Positions 16,914 through 23,771 of a DNA stretch of 64,000 bases are shown here, in pieces. The stretch is from NCBI RefSeq assembly GCF_000974485.1, contig NZ_BBOM01000006.1:310001-374000 (forward strand), given 5' to 3'. Position 1 is the first letter of the stretch. The number at the start of each line of letters is the position of its first letter. Below the pieces are notes generated by a model. That model was not told where the DNA came from. It saw nothing but the letters and a program-made list of their open reading frames with translations, and ran no database searches. The DNA is from Streptomyces sp. NBRC 109706. Lineage in GTDB: Bacteria; Actinomycetota; Actinomycetes; Streptomycetales; Streptomycetaceae. The translations under genes and the position numbers were made by a program.

Positions 16914-17201
16914 TCAGCTCTGCTGGGTGGTCGGCTTGACCTCGTCCACCGGGCGGGCGCTCGTCACATCGCCGGGCGCGGCCTGGATCGTCCGGGGCGC
17001 GGGCTCCGGCTTCGGCTCCTCCTCGACGTTGGTCGTGGCGGTGCTCGTCTTCGACTCGGACCGCATCGCGTTGGTCTCGCTCTTCAGGATGCGAGCGCTC
17101 TTGCCCAGCGATCTGGCCAGGTCAGGCAGCCGCTTCGCACCGAAGACAAGCAGCGCGACGACAAGCAGCAGCAGGATTTCCCTGATTCCGATCTGACCCA
17201 T
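16914..17201 (-). CDS. tatA: Twin-arginine translocase subunit TatA
   Basis: This 95-residue protein has the TatA layout: a single N-terminal membrane helix (IREILLLLVVALLVFGAKR), the conserved FG hinge, and an amphipathic helix (LPDLARSLGKSARILKSE). A disordered charged tail follows. It would form the Tat pore-building component at the membrane. GGAGG lies 7 bases before the ATG. No tatB or tatC is nearby, so this is a stand-alone and possibly additional tatA. TatB is less likely because the hinge Gly-Ala and short length fit TatA. Confidence 0.88.
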   Translation of the reverse strand: MGQIGIREILLLLVVALLVFGAKRLPDLARSLGKSARILKSETNAMRSESKTSTATTNVEEEPKPEPAPRTIQAAPGDVTSARPVDEVKPTTQQS

Positions 17202-17370
17202 GATCCAACCTCCGGCGATGTATCAGCATGTTCCGCACCTTCCGCCACGGTAGCGCGCCGGGGGCCGAGAAGACAGAAGTCCCGGAGCCATATCCGTTCC
17301 GGTCCGCCGCACCGGGCCAGCAGATGACCACGACACGGCGGCGGGCAGGACCCGTGGAACCCGGGGTACT

Positions 17371-17946
17371 TCAGACGTTCACTCCGAAGTCGCTGGCGAT
17401 CCCCGCCAGGCCCGAGGCGTACCCCTGACCGACGGCGCGGAACTTCCACTCGCTGCCGCGCCGGTACAACTCGCCGAAGATCATGGCGGTTTCGGTGGCC
17501 GCGTCCTCGCTCAGGTCGTAGCGGGCGATCTCGGCGCCGCCGGCCTGGTTGACCACGCGGATGAACGCGTTCTGCACCTGGCCGAAGCTCTGCTGCCGGG
17601 CGTGCGCGTCATGGATGGAGACCGGGAAGACGATCTTGGAGACCTCCGGCGGAACGGCGGCCAGGTTGACCTTGATCGACTCGTCGTCCCCGTCGCCCTC
17701 GCCCGTGAGGTTGTCCCCGGTGTGCTCCACCGAACCGTCCGGGCTGGTCAGGTTGTTGTAGAAGACGAAGTGCCCGTCGGAGATGACCTTCCCCGAGTCG
17801 TCACACACCAGGGCACTGGCGTCCAGGTCGTAGTCCGTGCCGGTGGTCGTGCGCACGTCCCACCCCAGGCCGACGACCACGGCGGTCAGCCCGGGCGCCT
17901 CCTTGCTCAGTGAGACATTGCCTCCCTTGGAAAGCGAAACTCCCAC
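17371..17946 (-). CDS. TerD family stress/tellurium resistance protein
   Basis: This 191-residue protein is full length for the TerD family. It shows [18 protein letters not shown] at the start and calcium-site-like acidic segments ([29 protein letters not shown]). It ends in [23 protein letters not shown]. TerD proteins are cytoplasmic calcium-binding proteins tied to stress responses and, in streptomycetes, to development. The GTG at 17946 has AGGAGG 5 bases upstream, although the frame is open further. It is divergent from the BlaI-type regulator, sharing the spacer that holds a palindrome. Confidence 0.93.
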   Translation of the reverse strand: MGVSLSKGGNVSLSKEAPGLTAVVVGLGWDVRTTTGTDYDLDASALVCDDSGKVISDGHFVFYNNLTSPDGSVEHTGDNLTGEGDGDDESIKVNLAAVPPEVSKIVFPVSIHDAHARQQSFGQVQNAFIRVVNQAGGAEIARYDLSEDAATETAMIFGELYRRGSEWKFRAVGQGYASGLAGIASDFGVNV

Positions 17947-18010
17947 GTTCTCCTCCTGAACTCGCTGCTCGTGCTCTCGCTCCGGGGGCACCGGGAGCGC
18001 TGCCGAAAAT

Positions 18011-18024
18011 CTACAACACTGTAG
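18011..18024. promoter_or_regulatory. Palindrome CTACAACACTGTAG, candidate BlaI-type operator
   Basis: CTACA and TGTAG flank ACAC in the spacer between the divergent TerD and BlaI-type genes. BlaI/MecI repressors bind TACA-N-TGTA-type dyads, so this is a plausible autoregulatory site 72 bases before the regulator start. The assignment is inferred. Confidence 0.5.
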
Positions 18025-18095
18025 AAGCAGGCCGACGGGCCTGATCTCCGCATACCCCACCTCGTTACGATGACCCACGGCGGCGGCAGTTTGGA

Positions 18096-18497
18096 GTGGT
18101 GGTGGACGCGACGGCGGATGGGGGGCCCGGCCCGCGCAAACGGGGCCGCGGCGAGCTGGAAGCCCAGGTGCTGGCGACGCTACGGCTGGCGCCCGGGCCC
18201 GTGACGGCGGGCTGGGTCCGGGAGCAGTTGGACGGCCTCGCCTACAGCACCGTGATCACCATCCTGACCCGGCTGCACGAGAAGCACGCGGTCTGCCGGG
18301 AACGCGCGGGGCGTTCGTTCCTGTGGACCCCGGCGGCGGACGAGGCGGGCCTTGCCGCGCTGCGGATGCGCCGGGTGCTGGAGGGCCGGGAGGACAGGGA
18401 CGCCGTGCTGGCGAGCTTTGTGACCGCCCTCACCCCGGACGACGAACGGCTGTTGCGCCGGCTGCTCAACCCCGGCCAGGCGCCGGACGGGGAGTGA
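18096..18497 (+). CDS. BlaI/MecI/CopY-type transcriptional repressor
   Basis: This 133-residue protein carries a penicillinase-repressor-type winged helix: [27 protein letters not shown], then [23 protein letters not shown] short C-terminal dimerisation region follows. Such repressors are inactivated by proteolysis triggered by an M56-family membrane protease, which is encoded by the next gene, 6 bases downstream. Three consecutive GTG codons could each be the start; I took the first. The targets are not known; the palindrome just upstream suggests autoregulation. Confidence 0.88.
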   Translation: MVVDATADGGPGPRKRGRGELEAQVLATLRLAPGPVTAGWVREQLDGLAYSTVITILTRLHEKHAVCRERAGRSFLWTPAADEAGLAALRMRRVLEGREDRDAVLASFVTALTPDDERLLRRLLNPGQAPDGE

Positions 18498-18503
18498 GGC
18501 GGC

Positions 18504-19442
18504 ATGGGATGGATGGTGCTGCTTCCGCTGGTGGCGCCCCTGACGGCGCTGCCGATCGGGAAGTTGGCCGAGCAGCAGTCCCATCCACGCGCCGCCGTCC
18601 GGCTGTTGACGTCCGTCTCCGTGGTGCTGGCCTCGTGCAGCACGCTCTCGCTGGTGCTGCTCGCCGTGGTGGGCACCGCCCAACTCCCCGGCAACCCGCT
18701 GCCGGACAGCTGGTCGAACCCGGAGGTCAGGGCCGCCGTTCCCTATGACGCGACGCTGGGCATCGCGGCCATCGTGCTGTTGACGGCGATCCTCGCCGCC
18801 GTCGGCGGCGCGCTGCTGCGGCGGGCACGGACGCGCGTCCTGGCCCGCCGGGCGCTGGCCGGGCTGCCGTCGAGCGCCAACCCGGCCGTGCTGCCCGACC
18901 AGCATCCGTACGCCTACGCGCTGCCAGGCGGTCGAGGGCGGCCGGGGCGGATCGTGGTCTCCAGCGGGATGCGGGCCGGGCTGAGCGCCGACGAGTACCG
19001 GGCGCTGCTGGCCCATGAGCGGGCCCATCTGGCCGGCCGCCACCACCGTTATCTGCTCGCCGGCGAACTGGCCGCCCGCGCCCACCCGTTGCTCACACCG
19101 CTGCGCGGCGCCGCCGCCTATGCGACGGAGCGGTGGGCGGACGAGGACGCGGCCAGCGCGGTGGGCGACCGGGGGCTGACCGCGCGGGCGGTCGGCCATG
19201 CCGCGCTGGTGGGGCGCCCGCCGGCGGGGCTCGGCGGCCCCGGCTTCGCGGCGGGGCCCGTGCCCCGCCGGGTGGCGGCGCTGCTGCGCCCCGACCCGCC
19301 GGCGCACAGCTGGCCACCGCCGAACACCAGGGCCGGCCTTGCCGCGCTGATAGCGACGGCGGGCACCGCGGCCTCCGCGCTCTCGGCCCTCAACGCGGCC
19401 GTGGCGCTCTTCCTGGTGCTGAAGGCCGCGACCCCGCTCTGA
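18504..19442 (+). CDS. M56 family membrane metallopeptidase (BlaR1-like, no sensor domain)
   Basis: This 312-residue protein has membrane segments near residues 1-18, 30-60, 85-110 and 285-310. Its zinc protease motif is HERAH (H171-E172 to H175), with a downstream ERWADEDA segment that can supply the third ligand. Unlike staphylococcal BlaR1/MecR1 it has no extracellular penicillin-binding sensor domain, as is usual for actinobacterial members. It probably cleaves or otherwise inactivates the BlaI-type repressor encoded just upstream, in response to an unknown envelope or metal signal. The pair forms a two-gene operon. Confidence 0.88.
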   Translation: MGWMVLLPLVAPLTALPIGKLAEQQSHPRAAVRLLTSVSVVLASCSTLSLVLLAVVGTAQLPGNPLPDSWSNPEVRAAVPYDATLGIAAIVLLTAILAAVGGALLRRARTRVLARRALAGLPSSANPAVLPDQHPYAYALPGGRGRPGRIVVSSGMRAGLSADEYRALLAHERAHLAGRHHRYLLAGELAARAHPLLTPLRGAAAYATERWADEDAASAVGDRGLTARAVGHAALVGRPPAGLGGPGFAAGPVPRRVAALLRPDPPAHSWPPPNTRAGLAALIATAGTAASALSALNAAVALFLVLKAATPL

Positions 19443-19468
19443 GCGGGCGCCAGGGCGCCCGCCCGCTC
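19441..19468. terminator. Bidirectional terminator hairpin
   Basis: GAGCGGGCG pairs with CGCCCGCTC across 10 bases that can themselves pair. It lies between the converging M56 and TerB genes and overlaps the M56 stop. Confidence 0.7.
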
Positions 19469-19473
19469 CTCGC

Positions 19474-19929
19474 CTACAGGTCGAACTCGGCCGGCGGCAG
19501 GCCCAACGTGTGGCAGGCCTGCTTGACCAGGGCCCGCTCGCCGGCGTCGAAGTCGCCGTCGGCGCCGCCGATCACGATGCCGATCTGGATCACCGCGCGC
19601 GCCTCGGCCGGCTTCTTCTTCGCCTTGCCGATCTCCTGCAGCACGCTGACCTTGCCCAGCTCGAAGTCGGCGATCAGCTGGTCGAGATAGCCGTCGAAGC
19701 GACGCTGCAGATCGTCGGGCGCGAAGTTCTGCAGGACCTCGTTGCTGGTGATCAGCTGGGACACCCGGCGGCGCTCGGCCGGATCGATCTGCCCGTCGGC
19801 GGCGGCGACCAGCGCGCACATCGCCATGCTGGCGTCGCGGAAGGCACCGCTCTTCAGATCGTTCTTCTTGGCGTTGAGCTGGGTCTGCATCGAGGACGCG
19901 GACTCCTTGATTCGATCCCACAGTGCCAT
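19474..19929 (-). CDS. TerB family tellurite-resistance/stress protein
   Basis: This 151-residue helical protein has the TerB signature: an acidic metal-binding loop AADGQIDPAERRRV, repeated later as GADGDFDAGERALVKQ, EF-hand-like in spacing. TerB acts with TerC/TerD-type proteins in a membrane-associated stress complex in other bacteria. The ATG at 19929 is preferred because GGAG lies 5 bases upstream; the GTG two codons earlier overlaps that site. A TerD-family gene lies 1.5 kb away on the same strand, with the BlaI/M56 pair between. Confidence 0.9.
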   Translation of the reverse strand: MALWDRIKESASSMQTQLNAKKNDLKSGAFRDASMAMCALVAAADGQIDPAERRRVSQLITSNEVLQNFAPDDLQRRFDGYLDQLIADFELGKVSVLQEIGKAKKKPAEARAVIQIGIVIGGADGDFDAGERALVKQACHTLGLPPAEFDL

Positions 19930-20028
19930 AGCCACTCCAAAGGGTTATTTCTACGCCTCTGGAGAACGTAGCAGCTCGACGATCACCGAGCGGGCCTCGC
20001 CCCCCTTTTGAGAACCTTGACCCAAACC

Positions 20029-20469
20029 TTACGAAGCTTTCAACAGGGCTGCGTCCTCACGCCACTTGAGGATCTTGTCAAAGGTGACGACGGCGCCGCC
20101 GCTGCCCGGTTGGTTCCCGAAGCGGACGCGGTCGGCAAGCGCCTCGATCAGCAGCAGCCCGCGCCCGCCCGGCAGCAGCTCGGGCTCGGCGGCGGGCAGC
20201 GCCTGGCGCCCGTGCGGGAAGCCGGGGCCGCTGTCCGTGACCTCGATGCGGCACATGTCGCCGTAGATCGAGGCGGTGACCCGATAGACCTCGGAGACGC
20301 CGCCGCCGTGCTGGACGGCGTTGGCGCAGGCTTCCGACAGCGCGACGGACAGCTCGTGGGAGATGTCGCCATCCACCCCCGCCGTGTCCATGGCGCCGAG
20401 CAGCAACCGTCTGGCCAGCGGAACGCTGGCCGCCTCACGGCGGAGTTGCAGAGACCACCAGATGCTCAT
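20029..20469 (-). CDS. ATP-binding anti-sigma-type protein (HATPase_c_2)
   Basis: This 146-residue single-domain GHKL ATPase resembles RsbW/SpoIIAB. Its N-box is ELSVALSEACANAVQHGGG, its G1 box IEVTDSGPGFPHG, and its G2 box PGGRGLLLIEALAD. It would be a serine kinase or binding switch acting on an unidentified anti-sigma antagonist or sigma factor. AGGAGG precedes the ATG by 7 bases. It is more canonical than the similar protein at 6518-6952, keeping the Asn of the N-box and the Asp of G1. Confidence 0.9.
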   Translation of the reverse strand: MSIWWSLQLRREAASVPLARRLLLGAMDTAGVDGDISHELSVALSEACANAVQHGGGVSEVYRVTASIYGDMCRIEVTDSGPGFPHGRQALPAAEPELLPGGRGLLLIEALADRVRFGNQPGSGGAVVTFDKILKWREDAALLKAS

Positions 20470-20687
20470 GCTCCAGCCTCCTGGCCACGGCTCGACATAT
20501 CCTTAGGTATTGCCTACCCACCCGTCCCGTAAGCGTGTGATTGACCCAACACACCCCATTCGGCGGATGGCGCGGGAGACATTGGTCGATATGGGCTGTC
20601 CCCACTGAGGATGAGGCGCGGCACAGGTGTACGAGTCGTGTCCCCTCGGGGTCGGCTGTCGGTGCTCGGTGCGATGATGTTCTGGCC

Positions 20688-21473
20688 ATGCGTGCCGGAG
20701 CCGATCTGCGTCTGCTGAGGGCCGCGGTGTTCGCCGCGGCCTCCGCCACGTTGGCCGCCGCCGGGCATCTCTCCGGCGGCGGGCCCGGTGTTCCGCTGTG
20801 GGCGCTGGCTCTGGGCTGGCTCGCGGTGTTGGCGTTCGCCTGCTGTTTCGCGGGCCGGGAGCGCCGTTCCTGGCCGGCCATCGCGCTCGTTCTGGCCGCC
20901 GCCCAACTCCTGCTCCACCTGCTCTACTGCCTCGGCCAGCATCTCGCCGCCGGCCCCCCGAGCGGGGGCGGGCACGGCGGTGCCATCGAGCTGGCCGGCC
21001 GGCTGGTCTGCGGCGACCACGCGGCGTCGCTCACCGAAGGGGACGCCCGCCAGCTGCTCAGCGACAGCGGGTTGAGCCCCGATCATCCGGCCGGGCATCT
21101 CGCCGGCCATGCCGCCGGCGGCGTGGGTGACGCGCTGCTCGGCGGCCTCGGCGCGTTGGCCTCCTGGCCGATGCTGCTCGGCCATCTGCTGGCCGCGTTG
21201 GCCACCGGCTGGCTGCTGCGGCAGGGCGAGGCCGCGCTCTGGCAGGTGGTGCGGCTGGCCGGCGCCCGCCCGGTGGCCCCGGAGTGGGCCCACCGGCTGC
21301 TGACGGCGCTCGGCCTCTCGCTCGCGCCGCCGTCCACCACGACGCGCCTCCCGTTGGTGCCCCGTCCGGCGCTGGCGCAGGACCATCCCACGCCGGCGAC
21401 GCGGGGCACCGTGCTGCCCGACGCGGTGATCCGACGCGGGCCGCCGGCCCCCTCGTTCGCCCTCGCGGCCTGA
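20688..21473 (+). CDS. Membrane protein with His-rich loops, upstream of copper genes
   Basis: This 261-residue protein has about five hydrophobic segments (residues 8-28, 34-52, 62-80, 150-180, 205-225) and no family I can name with certainty. The region between helices is rich in histidine (GGHGGAIE, CGDHAAS, SPDHPAGHLAGHAAGG), suggesting metal binding. It lies in front of, and on the same strand as, the YcnI-SCO1-PCu(A)C-CopCD cluster, so a copper role is plausible but unproven. The ATG start gives a normal membrane-protein N-terminus (MRAGADLRLL); the frame is open upstream. Confidence 0.7.
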   Translation: MRAGADLRLLRAAVFAAASATLAAAGHLSGGGPGVPLWALALGWLAVLAFACCFAGRERRSWPAIALVLAAAQLLLHLLYCLGQHLAAGPPSGGGHGGAIELAGRLVCGDHAASLTEGDARQLLSDSGLSPDHPAGHLAGHAAGGVGDALLGGLGALASWPMLLGHLLAALATGWLLRQGEAALWQVVRLAGARPVAPEWAHRLLTALGLSLAPPSTTTRLPLVPRPALAQDHPTPATRGTVLPDAVIRRGPPAPSFALAA

Positions 21474-21770
21474 AGCGCACTCCCACTCCGGAAGAACCCG
21501 AGAGAACCCCGAGAGAACCCGAAGGAACACGGGACGGGCCGGGAGTGCGGGTCGAGCCGCGCACCCGGTGTCCCGATTGTCCCGGATTCTCCGGCCCTTG
21601 ACGGCCAGGACGTTGCTGACGTCCCGGCAGCTCCCGGCCGCCGCAGATCCCGGATCCGGGCCCTCCCGTTCCCCCCTGCCCCATCTCGGTTTTTCTCGGT
21701 TTTTCCCGGTCCTCGTGGTCCATCGCCCCAGCCGGCGAGCGACCACGCCTCACCATGGAGTGTTCATCAG
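21474..21770. other. Spacer before the copper genes
   Basis: No gene is seen in this roughly 300-base spacer. It has short direct repeats: GAACCCGAGA-like units around 21500 and a tandem CTCGGTTTTT around 21686-21706. A GGAG near the end serves the YcnI gene. No clear copper-sensor operator was recognised. Confidence 0.4.
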
Positions 21771-22529
21771 ATGAATCACATCCGGAGCGGTGCTCGTGCC
21801 GCCGTCCTGTTGGCCGGCACCGCCGGTCTGTTCGCCCTCGCCGTGCCCGCCCAGGCCCATGTCGGGCTCGACCCGAGCGAGGTCGAGCAGGGCGGCTACA
21901 CCGTGATCAACGTCAAGGTGCCCAACGAGCGGGACAACGCCTCCACCGTGGAGGTCGAGCTGCATCTGGACCCGGAGTACCCGCTGACCTCGGTGATGCC
22001 CCAGCCGGTTCCCGGATGGGATGTCGAGGTCGAGACCGTGGAGCTGGACGAGCCGCTGGAATCGCACGGCAACCAGATCACCGAGGTACCCAGCGTGATC
22101 ACCTGGTCCGGCGGCGAGATCGCCCCCGGCACCTTCCAGCAGTTCCCGCTCTCCCTCGGCCGGCTGCCCGACACCACCGACCAGCTGGTGCTGAAGGCGA
22201 TCCAGACCTACGACAACGACGAGGTCGTGCGCTGGATCGACGAGCCGACGGACGACGGTTCCGAGCCGGAGAGCCCGGCCCCCGTCCTCCGGCTCACCCC
22301 GGCGAGCGGCGACGACGGCCATGGCGCGGGCGACGAGACCGCCGACGAGACCGCCGCGGAGACCGACGACGCCCCGGGCGAGTCGGCCGCCACGGAGCAG
22401 GCCGCCGCCGATGACGACGGAAGCAAGGCCGACACCACGGCCCGCGTCCTGGGCGGCATCGGCATCGCGGTCGGCGTCGCCGGCGTCGCCTTCGGCGTGC
22501 TCGCGGGCCGCCGCCGCTCGGCCGACTGA
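21771..22529 (+). CDS. YcnI/DUF1775 copper-binding membrane protein
   Basis: This 252-residue exported protein has a signal peptide ending in PAQA, so that the mature chain starts with HVGLDPSEV. The N-terminal His is the copper ligand described for YcnI-type proteins. The DUF1775 domain (about 30-175) includes PNERDNASTVEVELHL and the conserved aromatic ITWSGG. An acidic linker and a C-terminal membrane anchor with a basic tail (AGRRRSAD) follow. It would bind and hand on copper at the outer membrane face. The next genes (SCO1, PCu(A)C, CopCD) support that role. Confidence 0.92.
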   Translation: MNHIRSGARAAVLLAGTAGLFALAVPAQAHVGLDPSEVEQGGYTVINVKVPNERDNASTVEVELHLDPEYPLTSVMPQPVPGWDVEVETVELDEPLESHGNQITEVPSVITWSGGEIAPGTFQQFPLSLGRLPDTTDQLVLKAIQTYDNDEVVRWIDEPTDDGSEPESPAPVLRLTPASGDDGHGAGDETADETAAETDDAPGESAATEQAAADDDGSKADTTARVLGGIGIAVGVAGVAFGVLAGRRRSAD

Positions 22530-22610
22530 CCCGTCCGCACTCCACGCGTGGGGCGGGGTGTTCCCGCCCCGCCCCACGTTCCTCCTCAAGCACTGGAACA
22601 CAGCACAGAC

Positions 22611-23282
22611 ATGCGCACACGCACCCTGCGAACCGGCCTGCTCACCCTGGCCATCGCCGCCGCCCTGACGGCCTGCGGCTCGGACGACGGCTCCGCCGGC
22701 GAGAACGGCGAGGAGTCGTCCGCCGCCGAGATCTCCGCCGGACAGGCGGAGGACGAGGGCACCGTCCTCGACACCCCGTTCGCCAAGCCCGAGCTGGTGC
22801 TCACCGACACCGAGGGCCAACCCTTCGATCTGGTCGAGGAGACGGCGGGCCACCCCACGCTGCTCTACTTCGGCTACACCAACTGCCCGGACGTCTGCCC
22901 GCTGACCATGAGCAACATCGCGGTGGCCGCGTCCAATGTCCTCACCCCCGAACAGCGCGCGGAGCTGCGGGTGGTGTTTGTCACCACCGACCCGGAACGG
23001 GACACCCCCGAATCGCTCGGCGCCTGGCTGGACGGCGTCGACCCCGAGTTCATCGGTCTCTCCGGCGACTTCGAGCGGATCCAGGAGGCCGCCAGAAGCG
23101 TCGGCGTCGCCATCGAGCCGTCCTACGAGGAGGAGAACGGCGACATCGTCTCCACCCACGGCACCCAGGTGCTGGCCTTCCTCCCCGGGGACGACATGGG
23201 CCATGTCCTCTATACCGAGGGCGTCACCCTGGAGACCTTCGAACGCGATCTGCCCAGGCTCACCGAAGGGGAGCTGCCATGA
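22611..23282 (+). CDS. SCO1/SenC family copper chaperone, lipoprotein
   Basis: This 223-residue lipoprotein (lipobox ALTAC, Cys22) has a thioredoxin-like SCO domain. The copper-binding cysteines are in YTNCPDVCP (CxxxC) and the ligand His in STHGTQVLAF. SCO proteins deliver copper to, or reduce, the CuA site of cytochrome c oxidase. The ATG at 22611 gives a proper lipoprotein signal. The next gene overlaps the stop by ATGA, indicating an operon with the PCu(A)C chaperone. Confidence 0.94.
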   Translation: MRTRTLRTGLLTLAIAAALTACGSDDGSAGENGEESSAAEISAGQAEDEGTVLDTPFAKPELVLTDTEGQPFDLVEETAGHPTLLYFGYTNCPDVCPLTMSNIAVAASNVLTPEQRAELRVVFVTTDPERDTPESLGAWLDGVDPEFIGLSGDFERIQEAARSVGVAIEPSYEEENGDIVSTHGTQVLAFLPGDDMGHVLYTEGVTLETFERDLPRLTEGELP

Positions 23283-23764
23283 GCGGCCCCGCCCCGAGAG
23301 GCGCGCGGCCGCTCGCCGCGCTGCTGCTGGCCGGGGCGCTCGCCACCGGCTGCACCGGCGACGAGAGCGCGGACGAGGGCGGCGCCGAGCCCGCCGTCGG
23401 GCCCCGGCTCGCCGTCAGCGACGCGTATATCCCGGAGCCGGTCAACGCCGAGGTGGCGGGCGGGTTCCTCGTCCTGCGCAACGAGGGGGACGCCGACGAC
23501 GAACTGGTCGGCGTCAGCAGCGAGCTGACCGAGACGGTCGAGATCCACCAGACCGTCGACAACGCCATGCGGCAGGTGGACGGGCTGCCCGTACCGGCCG
23601 GCGGCACCCTGCGGCTGGAGCGGGGCGGCGACCATCTGATGTTCCTCGACCTCAGGGAGCCGATCGCCGAGGGCGACACGGTCTCCGTCGAACTGCGCTT
23701 CGCCACCTCGGCCCCGCTCACCGTCGAGGTCCCGGTCGAAGCCGCCACCCACACCGGGGAGTGA
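23279..23764 (+). CDS. PCu(A)C copper chaperone, lipoprotein
   Basis: This 161-residue lipoprotein (lipobox ATGC near residue 25) carries the DUF461/PCu(A)C copper site of the form HxnMx21-22HxM. Its residues appear as EIHQTVDNAMRQV and GGDHLMF. PCu(A)C proteins bind Cu(I) and work with SCO proteins in assembling the CuA centre of respiratory oxidases. The start overlaps the SCO1 stop (ATGA) and the CopCD gene starts 7 bases after its stop, so all three are probably cotranscribed. Confidence 0.94.
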   Translation: MSGPAPRGARPLAALLLAGALATGCTGDESADEGGAEPAVGPRLAVSDAYIPEPVNAEVAGGFLVLRNEGDADDELVGVSSELTETVEIHQTVDNAMRQVDGLPVPAGGTLRLERGGDHLMFLDLREPIAEGDTVSVELRFATSAPLTVEVPVEAATHTGE

Positions 23765-23771
23765 GCCCGCC

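Noticed and set aside
16914..17201. tatB instead of tatA
   Set aside because: The short length, FG hinge and short amphipathic helix fit TatA; there is no adjacent tatC, and the TatB-type Glu/Pro pattern is missing.
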